Origin: Flavobacteriaceae bacterium | Lineage (GTDB): Bacteria > Bacteroidota > Bacteroidia > Flavobacteriales > Flavobacteriaceae | Direction of reading: 5' to 3' | DNA length: 13,348 nucleotides | Assembly: GCA_013214425.1 (NCBI GenBank) | Contig: JABSPN010000037.1 | Location: 1 to 13,348 of the forward strand | In this document: positions 7,381 through 12,713 of the stretch, one piece after another | How the letters are laid out: each line of letters starts with the position of its first letter | Numbering within the stretch: position 1 is the first letter of the stretch | Notes under the pieces: model-generated | The model's input: only the letters and a program-made list of their open reading frames with translations | Told to the model about the DNA's origin: nothing | The model's database searches: none | Program-made: the position numbers and the translations under genes

Positions 7381-7890
7381 ATAACGTTCCTGAAGTACTT
7401 TCAGATGATGTTTTTCATGCCCAAGTATCATAAATCCTAAAGCTCGAACACTCATAGCACTTCCACTAGCCTTACCCATAGTTAGTAAGTCATCATCAGA
7501 AAAACTTTTAAACAGTGAGATTGTCGCCTGTCTTACAGCGCTATATTCTTCCAATAATGAATCTAGAGATCTTGACAAGACATTCGCATTAATCACATAC
7601 TGATCCTGATCAAAACCAGGTAAATCAATTGTTTCTTTTCTAGCAAATCGCAAGGCTCGGTAGGAAAATATTCGTTCTACATCAATTAAATGATTTAAAA
7701 TCTCTTTTACTGTCCACTTCCCTTCTTCATAAGCATAGTCATACTTATCTTCAGGAATAGCCTTATAAAAATTTATTAAATACTTTTTAGTACTGTCAAA
7801 AGCTTCTAATAAACTTAAATCAGTACTAGTTTCTATAAAACACTGGTAATAAGGATTGTACTCTTCAGGCTTTACGTCTGTTATTTTCAT
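7375..7890 (-). CDS. DinB-superfamily (DUF664/DinB_2-type) putative metal-binding protein
   Basis: This 171-residue protein is predicted to be a four-helix bundle. It has the His triad of the DinB/YfiT superfamily: His67 in WTVKEILNHLIDVERIF, and His158 and His162 in the C-terminal ILGHEKHHLKVL. Members bind a divalent metal, and some are thiol-dependent transferases; the substrate of this one cannot be told. The gene follows the Lrp-type regulator on the same strand after 27 bases, so the two may share a transcript. Its stop codon lies inside the end of aroB on the other strand, with no terminator hairpin visible between them. Confidence 0.85.
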   Translation of the reverse strand: MKITDVKPEEYNPYYQCFIETSTDLSLLEAFDSTKKYLINFYKAIPEDKYDYAYEEGKWTVKEILNHLIDVERIFSYRALRFARKETIDLPGFDQDQYVINANVLSRSLDSLLEEYSAVRQATISLFKSFSDDDLLTMGKASGSAMSVRALGFMILGHEKHHLKVLQERYL

Positions 7891-7917
7891 AATTCAGAAA
7901 ACTAGTTTAATCAGTAT

Positions 7918-8397
7918 TTAAAACTCATTAAATATTTTCTTCATTAGACGTTTTTTGTCGTTAATACTTTCTTCTAAAGATACCATCGTCTCCGTTCTAT
8001 ACACGCCTTCAATTTCATCGATCATAAAAATCACTTCCTTGGCGTGATGTGTATCTCTGGCTCTTATCTTACAGAAAATATTAAATTTACCTGTAGTTAC
8101 GTGAGCTACAGTAACATAAGGGATTTCATTAATACGTTCGATTACAAATTTTGTTTGAGAAGTACTTTGCAGAAAAATTCCCACATAGGCTATGAAAGCA
8201 TATCCTAGTTTTTCATAGTCTACAGATAATGTTGAGCCAGTTACGATACCCGCTTCTTCCATCTTCTTCACCCTTACATGCACTGTACCTGCAGAAATAA
8301 GTAATTTCTTTGCGATATCAGTAAAAGGTGTTCTCGTGTTTTGAATTAACATATCGAGAATCTGATGATCAATTTCATCCAATTTAAATTTAGCCAT
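7918..8397 (-). CDS. Lrp/AsnC-family transcriptional regulator
   Basis: The 159-residue protein has the standard two-domain layout. An N-terminal winged helix-turn-helix (about 4-62) includes LDEIDHQILDML, TPFTDIAKKLLISAGTVHVRVKKMEEAGIV and the Asp-Tyr that ends the wing. A C-terminal RAM ligand-binding domain (about 68-145) includes YAFIAYVGIFL and HVTTGKFNIFCKI. Such proteins usually form octamers and respond to amino acids or related small molecules. The gene lies 46 bases behind the M14 carboxypeptidase gene and 27 bases before the DinB-family gene, all on the minus strand. The link to a peptidase is suggestive because its products could be the effector, but that is inference. A possible autoregulatory inverted repeat precedes the start. 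Confidence 0.93.
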   Translation of the reverse strand: MAKFKLDEIDHQILDMLIQNTRTPFTDIAKKLLISAGTVHVRVKKMEEAGIVTGSTLSVDYEKLGYAFIAYVGIFLQSTSQTKFVIERINEIPYVTVAHVTTGKFNIFCKIRARDTHHAKEVIFMIDEIEGVYRTETMVSLEESINDKKRLMKKIFNEF

Positions 8398-8398
8398 T

Positions 8399-8427
8399 GT
8401 TAAGTAGGTTTAGTCTACGAATTTAAC
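8399..8427. promoter_or_regulatory. Imperfect inverted repeat before the Lrp/AsnC gene
   Basis: Between the M14 and Lrp-type genes lie GTTAA (8399-8403) and TTAAC (8423-8427), enclosing GTAG and CTAC. The arms are imperfectly spaced. Lrp-family regulators commonly bind AT-rich dyads by their own start, so this could be an operator, but chance is not excluded. Confidence 0.25.
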
Positions 8428-8443
8428 ATTTTTTTTAAATTAT

Positions 8444-9589
8444 CTATATTTTTCGAGCGTTTTTTAGACCTTTCATTACATTTTTATTATCAAAATTCAA
8501 ATATTGCAAGACATTTTGCAATTCAATATTAGAAGATAGTTCAGGAAAAAATTGTTTGTTTTCGCAATCAAATTCTTTATGACCAAATATAATTTTATTT
8601 GATCCGATACCAGTGAGCTTAGGTATGAACTGTATTGTTTCATCGATTAATCTCTCCTCATACTGAACAGTTAAGTTATTAATCCCTTCCTTTAAGCCCA
8701 CATTCTTGAATAAAATATCACAAAATAACTTGTTATTCTCTGGAATATCAAAGTAGGCTTCATATCCCAAGTCCTCACCTGCTCTTCTAAAAACACTTCT
8801 AACCGCTTCCAGCAAGGAATAAAAGAATAGTTCTCTTGTTGTCTCTCTCTCATAATCATCTGGATAATGTCCTGCTTCAAAAAGAACTGTAGGAACATTT
8901 AAAGACTGAAATGTATCACCAACACAATTAATATTGAATCCATCATCGTATCTCCCAACAGATCCTGGTATTTTAGTCTGCAGCATCATACTAATATCAG
9001 CAATAATGCTCATACTAACCTTCCGGCTATCTGTCACTTCCTTTTCCGGGTTTTGAGAAGGGGTCAAAAAAGATAAAATTGAGCTCTTTGGTTTGTTTCC
9101 TGCACTAAAAATGGTACGTTGACCATGTAAATTAAAGCAATAATGAGGCTGAAACTCGTCAAAAAGCTGCCTCAACACCCTACTTTCTGGCTGATTTAAA
9201 TGCTGAGCATCTCTATTTAAATCAACATTATTAGCATTTAAGCGCGTATAAGCGAAAGCTCCGTCTGGATTCAAAATAGGAATAAAAAGTAGTTTAAATT
9301 GATTCAAAAACTCTTTTACTTCGTTTGTATTGGATTGTAAATAATGAAAAAAATCGAATAAAGCTTTCGTAGATGTCGATTCATTTCCATGCATCTGAGA
9401 CCAAAATAAGAGTCTAGTTTTACCTGTTCCGATTGCATAAGAAATGATCTCATTTCCTTTAACTGACTCACCAATTTTTTTTATCGTAAATAAGTCAAAT
9501 TCGTTTTCGAGTGGTTTGATCATATCAGGAGTAATATATCTTCCTGACAATTTTCTTTCTTTTAATTCTGAATAATTTTCAAGGCACAT
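8444..9589 (-). CDS. Cytoplasmic M14-type zinc carboxypeptidase
   Basis: This 381-residue protein has the M14 zinc site: His67 and Glu70 (QMHGNEST) and His155 (FNLHGQ). LNPDGA lies at 106-111, and the substrate-carboxylate pair Asn125-Arg126 lies in NVDLNRD. The likely catalytic base is Glu238 in VLFEAGHYPDD. The presence of Asn-Arg supports true carboxypeptidase-like use of a free C-terminus. There is no signal peptide or membrane segment, so it should act in the cytoplasm, unlike most secreted M14 enzymes. About 115 residues follow the catalytic domain and are not recognised. Candidate roles are recycling of cell-wall or other peptides; the sequence does not decide. Its promoter overlaps a palindromic operator, and it is divergent from an XRE-type regulator. 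Confidence 0.88.
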   Translation of the reverse strand: MCLENYSELKERKLSGRYITPDMIKPLENEFDLFTIKKIGESVKGNEIISYAIGTGKTRLLFWSQMHGNESTSTKALFDFFHYLQSNTNEVKEFLNQFKLLFIPILNPDGAFAYTRLNANNVDLNRDAQHLNQPESRVLRQLFDEFQPHYCFNLHGQRTIFSAGNKPKSSILSFLTPSQNPEKEVTDSRKVSMSIIADISMMLQTKIPGSVGRYDDGFNINCVGDTFQSLNVPTVLFEAGHYPDDYERETTRELFFYSLLEAVRSVFRRAGEDLGYEAYFDIPENNKLFCDILFKNVGLKEGINNLTVQYEERLIDETIQFIPKLTGIGSNKIIFGHKEFDCENKQFFPELSSNIELQNVLQYLNFDNKNVMKGLKNARKI

Positions 9590-9613
9590 TGTTAAATTGA
9601 GTAAATGCTACTT

Positions 9614-9629
9614 GTTTACAAAAGTAAAC
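9614..9629. promoter_or_regulatory. Perfect operator dyad over the M14 carboxypeptidase promoter
   Basis: GTTTACAAAAGTAAAC is a perfect inverted repeat with a 4-base centre. The minus-strand -7 box TACTTTTG (9619-9626, exact TAnnTTTG) sits inside it, 30 bases before the carboxypeptidase ATG. A protein bound here would block that promoter. No -33 TTG at good spacing was found. Confidence 0.65.
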
Positions 9630-9816
9630 ATTAAATATTTTACATTTGTAAACGCTTCAGCTTTTGCTTTGTGTGTTATTGTAAACAGTGTGATGTTTAA
9701 ATGTGTAAACTAGTATTACGAATCCGTCTTTTAGTGTTTTATTTGCTATTATTCAGGGCTTTACGTATTCTTATTTGAAGTTTATGTTTACAACTTATCC
9801 TTGTTAACAAGTTAAT

Positions 9817-9847
9817 TTGTAAACTGATTTATTATTAGTTACATTTG
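9817..9847 (+). promoter_or_regulatory. Upstream promoter candidate for the XRE-type regulator
   Basis: A TTG (9817-9819), a 20-base spacer and TACATTTG (9840-9847) match the Bacteroidota -33/-7 layout. The -7 box overlaps the operator at 9837-9852. It would give a 5' leader of roughly 25 bases before the ATG at 9880. Confidence 0.4.
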
Positions 9848-9873
9848 TAAACACAAACTAATCCTTATCTTTG
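9845..9873 (+). promoter_or_regulatory. Downstream promoter candidate for the XRE-type regulator (leaderless)
   Basis: A TTG (9845-9847), an 18-base spacer and an exact TATCTTTG box (9866-9873) are followed only six bases later by the ATG at 9880. Transcription would therefore begin at or beside the start codon. The last base of the box is the first base of the operator at 9873-9888. Confidence 0.45.
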
Positions 9874-9888
9874 TTTACAATGGTTAAC
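9873..9888. promoter_or_regulatory. Operator dyad spanning the regulator's start codon
   Basis: GTTTACAATGGTTAAC is a 6-4-6 dyad with one mismatch. The ATG of the XRE-type gene lies in its centre (9880-9882), and the preceding -7 box ends on its first base. This position fits direct autorepression. Confidence 0.6.
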
Positions 9889-10359
9889 ACTGAAGAATTT
9901 ATCACTAGACTACGTGAAATTATCACTCAAAACGAACTTTCCTCTTCTGCATTTGCTGAAAAATTAGGTGTGCAAAGAGCTACAATTTCTCATTTACTTT
10001 CTGGTAGAAATAAACCTAGTTTAGATTTTGTGATGAAAGTTTTGACTGCTTTTCCTGATGTCGATTTGTATTGGTTACTGAATGGAAAAGGAGCTTATCA
10101 AAAAGAAGATATCATTGAGAGAATTCCGGATAAAATTTCTCCTTCTACTTCTACTCCATCTGATCAAGATTTATTTTCCCAAGAAATGAATGTTACCGAA
10201 AATACTTCCGAAGAGAAAAATCAAATTGATGAGATGCAGCAAAAAATAAATCCAGCTGTAATACATTCAATCAAAAAAAATATTTCTGGAAAAGAAACTG
10301 AAATTTCAAAAATTCTGATTTTATACAAAGACGGATCTTTTGAAGTTTTCCAGAATTAA
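9880..10359 (+). CDS. XRE-family helix-turn-helix transcriptional regulator
   Basis: The 159-residue protein has an N-terminal XRE/Cro-CI type DNA-binding domain (about 5-70). The helix-turn-helix lies in SSSAFAEKLGVQRATISHLLSGRNKPSLD (21-49), and the domain ends in the common DLYWLLNGKG. The middle (about 75-120) is polar, Ser/Glu-rich and probably unstructured. A short C-terminal segment, ISKILILYKDGSFEVFQN, may form a strand pair for oligomerisation. No ligand or peptidase domain is seen. I start it at the ATG at 9880. A TTG at 9871 is in frame but lies within the -7 box. The dyad array upstream and over its own start codon makes autoregulation and control of the divergent carboxypeptidase likely. 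Confidence 0.9.
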   Translation: MVNTEEFITRLREIITQNELSSSAFAEKLGVQRATISHLLSGRNKPSLDFVMKVLTAFPDVDLYWLLNGKGAYQKEDIIERIPDKISPSTSTPSDQDLFSQEMNVTENTSEEKNQIDEMQQKINPAVIHSIKKNISGKETEISKILILYKDGSFEVFQN

Positions 10360-10374
10360 ATTTCATTTTAAAGC

Positions 10375-10407
10375 TATTCAAAAAATTACTTCACTTTTTT
10401 TTGAATA
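10375..10407. terminator. AT-only hairpin between the XRE regulator and the small lipoprotein gene
   Basis: An 11-base-pair inverted repeat, TATTCAAAAAA / TTTTTTGAATA, encloses an 11-base loop. It lies 15 bases after the regulator stop. With a single G-C pair it is weak, so it may be a poor terminator or simply AT-rich symmetry. Confidence 0.3.
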
Positions 10408-10412
10408 ATCTT

Positions 10413-10420
10413 TACCTTCG
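10413..10420 (+). promoter_or_regulatory. Weak -7 box candidate of the small lipoprotein-TerC pair
   Basis: TACCTTCG differs from TAnnTTTG at one base and lies six bases before the ATG at 10427, again implying a near-leaderless transcript. No -33 TTG is at proper spacing. Confidence 0.25.
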
Positions 10421-10426
10421 CATGTA

Positions 10427-10819
10427 ATGAAAAAGATATTCTTATTACTTCTCGCTTCTGCTCTATTTTCTGCATGTATGGAAAAGGCAGAAAGAAATTG
10501 CTCAGATTTTAAAAACGGTTCTTTTGAATACACCTACATGGATAATGGTGTAGAGAAAACCTCAACTTTTACCAGAAATGGTGATTTAGAGATTGATTAC
10601 TACGATGATAAAATAGACACCATAACTATTAAGTGGATTAATGAATGTGAGTATATTGCTAGAAGTAAACATCCGAAGAGTTTATCCGAAAAAGACGCAT
10701 TTCATTTTAAAATCTTAAGTACCACAGAAAATTCATATACATTTGAGTATGGAAAAGTTGTTAAGAACAAAAAGAACGACTACGTAAAATTTAGAGGAAC
10801 AGCCTATAAAACAAACTAA
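10427..10819 (+). CDS. Small putative lipoprotein of unknown function
   Basis: The 130-residue protein begins with a clear lipoprotein signal peptide (MKKIFLLLLASALFSAC), lipid Cys at 17, followed by MEKAE. The mature part is a short, probably all-beta domain. It has the pattern NCSDFKNGSFEYTY, FTRNGDLEIDYYDDKIDT, IKWINECEYIARSKHP and NSYTFEYG. Besides the lipid Cys it has two cysteines (in ERNC and NEC). I recall similar flavobacterial proteins being labelled 'DNA topoisomerase IV' in databases; nothing in this protein supports that. The stop is three bases before the TerC-family start, so the two are surely cotranscribed and probably related in function at the cell envelope. No enzymatic motif is visible. 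Confidence 0.8.
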   Translation: MKKIFLLLLASALFSACMEKAERNCSDFKNGSFEYTYMDNGVEKTSTFTRNGDLEIDYYDDKIDTITIKWINECEYIARSKHPKSLSEKDAFHFKILSTTENSYTFEYGKVVKNKKNDYVKFRGTAYKTN

Positions 10820-10822
10820 CTT

Positions 10823-11638
10823 ATGGAAATATTTGAAGTGTTTTCAAATCCAGATGCCTGGATTGCCCTAGTCACACTAACTTTTTTAGAAATTGTATTG
10901 GGAGTCGATAATATCATCTTTATCTCAATCGCTTCTAGTAAGTTGCCTGAAAATCAGCAGAAAAAAGCCACTAATATTGGACTATTGTTAGCCATGGGCC
11001 TACGTGTCATATTATTGTTTGGTATTTCACTATTAGTTGCGATGAATGCTCCATTCTGGCATATTAATTTACCCTGGATAAAAGGTGGTGTTTCCGGACA
11101 AGCCGTAATTCTATTCCTAGGAGGAATCTTCTTGTTATACAAGAGTACCAAAGAGATTCACGAGAAAGTTGAAGAACCAGAACACGATAAAGAAGAGGTT
11201 GAAAAAAACAGATCTTCTTCCCTATCTAATGCGATTATACAAATCACCATGATTAATATTGTATTCTCGTTTGACTCTATTCTGACTGCTATTGGAATGA
11301 CAAACGGAATTAGCGAAAATCCTAATCATGCTTTGGTCTTGATGGTTATTGCTGTAATAGTTTCAGTAATTATTATGATGTTATTTGCGAACCCTGTTGG
11401 GAAATTTGTCAATAAAAATCCATCGGTACAGATACTAGGATTGTCATTTTTAATCTTAATCGGGTTTATGCTGATTGCTGAAGCAGCTCACCTATCTCAT
11501 TTAAAAGTATTTGATTCTGAAGTAGGTGTGATTCCTAAAGGATATTTATACTTTGCTATTGCCTTCTCTTTATTAGTAGAATTCTTGAACTTAAGAAGAA
11601 TGAAAAACAAAAAGAAAGCAACAACTGAAGCTGAATAG
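10823..11638 (+). CDS. TerC-family integral membrane protein
   Basis: The 271-residue protein has about seven predicted membrane segments. The two hallmark motifs of the TerC/Alx/YkoY family are present. FLEIVLGVDNIIFIS (21-35) has Glu23, Asp29 and Asn30, and NIVFSFDSILTAIG carries Asp151. These acidic residues lie in the membrane and are thought to bind metal. Characterised members export manganese or are linked to tellurite resistance and metal loading of secreted proteins. A charged cytoplasmic loop rich in Glu and Lys lies between segments three and four, and the C-terminus is strongly basic (RRMKNKKK). No other ter genes are near, so metal homeostasis is more likely than tellurite resistance. 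It is cotranscribed with the preceding lipoprotein gene, and a REP-like hairpin follows. Confidence 0.92.
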   Translation: MEIFEVFSNPDAWIALVTLTFLEIVLGVDNIIFISIASSKLPENQQKKATNIGLLLAMGLRVILLFGISLLVAMNAPFWHINLPWIKGGVSGQAVILFLGGIFLLYKSTKEIHEKVEEPEHDKEEVEKNRSSSLSNAIIQITMINIVFSFDSILTAIGMTNGISENPNHALVLMVIAVIVSVIIMMLFANPVGKFVNKNPSVQILGLSFLILIGFMLIAEAAHLSHLKVFDSEVGVIPKGYLYFAIAFSLLVEFLNLRRMKNKKKATTEAE

Positions 11639-11662
11639 CATTATTAAGTTTTGAAAATAAAG

Positions 11663-11704
11663 AAAGGTTGCCATATTTCGACTGCGCTCAATATGACAAC
11701 CTTT
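11663..11704. repeat. REP-like palindromic repeat, copy 1 (possible terminator)
   Basis: A 15-base-pair stem with one mismatch (11663-11677 with 11690-11704) encloses the loop TCGACTGCGCTC. A T run follows on the plus strand and A's precede, so it can also end transcription of the TerC gene 24 bases upstream. The loop is GC-rich against an AT-rich background, and the same loop recurs in copy 2. Confidence 0.75.
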
Positions 11705-11733
11705 TGTATTTCTATAATTTTCCAAATTCTATC

Positions 11734-11766
11734 TTGTCTATGCTTCGACTGCGCTCAGCATGACAA
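11734..11766. repeat. REP-like palindromic repeat, copy 2
   Basis: The core TTCGACTGCGCTCA of copy 1 is repeated exactly. Its flanks are TTGTCTATGC and GCATGACAA, which pair with one bulged T. Relative to copy 1 the stem has changed from ATATT/AATAT to ATGCT/AGCAT, so pairing is kept by compensating changes. It lies between the convergent TerC and MscS genes, ending 18 bases from the MscS stop. Confidence 0.7.
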
Positions 11767-11783
11767 AACTCCTTACTCCTTAA

Positions 11784-12635
11784 CTACTGTATCACCCGTC
11801 TTACCTGTACTGGTAATTCAATCCCTTCTTTTATAAAACGCTTATGAACAGCTTCTTTAAGGTTGCACTTCATTTTATATTCCCACAGTGGTTCGCTTAA
11901 CCATATATAGGCCCTAAGTGTTACTGCTGTTTCAGTAATATCAACTACTCGAATATCAAAACCCAAGTCGTTTTTAAGTACTTCGTCCAATGTCTGATTT
12001 AGTATTACGAATTCCAATTTATCGGCTTCTTCAGCAATAATGCGCTTTGCCAAATCAATATCAGCATGAACTCCAATAGCAAAATTATTATAACTCAACA
12101 CTTTAGCTTCGTCTATTGTGTGATTCAAAATAGACTCTGTACTAATCAACGAGTTAGGGATAATCAATCTTTTGTTTTCAAAATTATTGATTACCGTATG
12201 TCGTAAGGTGATATCTTCTACAATACCATCACGTTGTCCATCTAACCTAATATAATCTCCTATTCTAAAAGGTCTGAAAAGTACGATAAAAAGTCCTCCA
12301 ATTAAATTCGAGATGGCATTTTGTGCAGCAAAACCAACGATGGCAGCCAAAAGTCCGGCTCCAGAGAATATATAGCCTGCCTTTTGCCTAAATACTGGAA
12401 TTGTAAATACAATAATGAATATAGCAATTATCGCAAATACAAACCGTAGTGAATTGCGTGTAAATTTTAAGCTTGTAATTCCAAACTTAGAACTCGTAAA
12501 TCGTTTTCTTAAAAAGAAAACGAGAATTAATCTTACTATTCTGGAAACTACCCAGCATAAAAAGACTATTAACAAACTGTAAGTCAGTATCCCTAATACT
12601 GTTTTTAAATCAAAATAATTAGTCAGTGCTTCCAT
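11784..12635 (-). CDS. MscS-family small-conductance mechanosensitive channel
   Basis: The 283-residue protein matches E. coli MscS in size and layout. Membrane segments lie at about 13-40, 63-82 and 90-118. The third is the pore-lining GAGLLAAIVGFAAQNAISNLIGG, followed by the hallmark FRPFRIGDYI (120-129), a beta domain (IVEDITLRHTVI, NKRLIIPNS) and an alpha/beta C-terminal domain. The Ala/Gly packing pattern of the pore helix is kept, with Gln105-Asn106 as in many family members. MscS channels open under membrane tension and protect cells from osmotic downshock. There is no extra N-terminal membrane or periplasmic domain, so this is the minimal type. The stop is TAG. Confidence 0.94.
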   Translation of the reverse strand: MEALTNYFDLKTVLGILTYSLLIVFLCWVVSRIVRLILVFFLRKRFTSSKFGITSLKFTRNSLRFVFAIIAIFIIVFTIPVFRQKAGYIFSGAGLLAAIVGFAAQNAISNLIGGLFIVLFRPFRIGDYIRLDGQRDGIVEDITLRHTVINNFENKRLIIPNSLISTESILNHTIDEAKVLSYNNFAIGVHADIDLAKRIIAEEADKLEFVILNQTLDEVLKNDLGFDIRVVDITETAVTLRAYIWLSEPLWEYKMKCNLKEAVHKRFIKEGIELPVQVRRVIQ

Positions 12636-12664
12636 AATAAAAAAGCGTCACATATTTGAATATA

Positions 12665-12672
12665 CAAAGCTA
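12665..12672 (-). promoter_or_regulatory. -7 promoter box of the MscS-family channel gene
   Basis: The minus strand reads TAGCTTTG, an exact TAnnTTTG match 29 bases before the ATG at 12635. No -33 TTG is at ideal distance. It places transcription of the channel apart from the regulator gene upstream. Confidence 0.4.
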
Positions 12673-12713
12673 TGAAGTAAAAAATTCTTAATCGGTTTTT
12701 TAACGAGATATTA

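Larger units (their letters stand above)
9590..9879. promoter_or_regulatory. Divergent control region with an array of GTTTAC-N4-GTAAAC operators
   Basis: This stretch holds no gene but many copies of a 6-4-6 dyad. The best are 9614-9629 (perfect), 9638-9653 (one mismatch), 9695-9710 (one mismatch), 9837-9852 (two mismatches), and 9873-9888 (one mismatch, extending into the regulator gene). Single half-sites GTAAAC or GTTTAC lie at 9681-9686, 9786-9791 and 9819-9824. A separate perfect 12-base palindrome, CTTGTTAACAAG, is at 9800-9811. The unit TAnnTTTGTAAAC, a -7 box fused to a half-site, recurs three times. The divergent XRE-type regulator is the obvious candidate binder. Binding itself is inferred. 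Confidence 0.75.

Noticed and set aside
8692..8898. Minus-strand frame of 68 codons inside the M14 carboxypeptidase gene
   Set aside because: It is an out-of-frame shadow of the carboxypeptidase, whose own frame carries the catalytic Glu238 in this stretch.
9671..9686. A further full operator at the half-site GTAAAC (9681-9686)
   Set aside because: The left arm (GTGTGT) matches GTTTAC poorly, so only the half-site is counted.
9800..9811. Palindrome CTTGTTAACAAG as a phage or plasmid att site or origin
   Set aside because: No integrase, replication gene or direct-repeat partner is in the window. It more likely belongs to the control region or is chance.
10823..11638. Tellurite-resistance island suggested by the TerC-family gene
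   Set aside because: No terA, terB, terD, terE or terZ-like genes are nearby, and the gene is paired with a small lipoprotein. Metal homeostasis is the simpler reading.
11651..11836. Open frame of 61 codons across the two REP-like repeats
   Set aside because: It is created by the repeat cores (each reads as FDCAQHD) and runs into the end of the MscS gene on the other strand. It has no protein-like composition or start signal.
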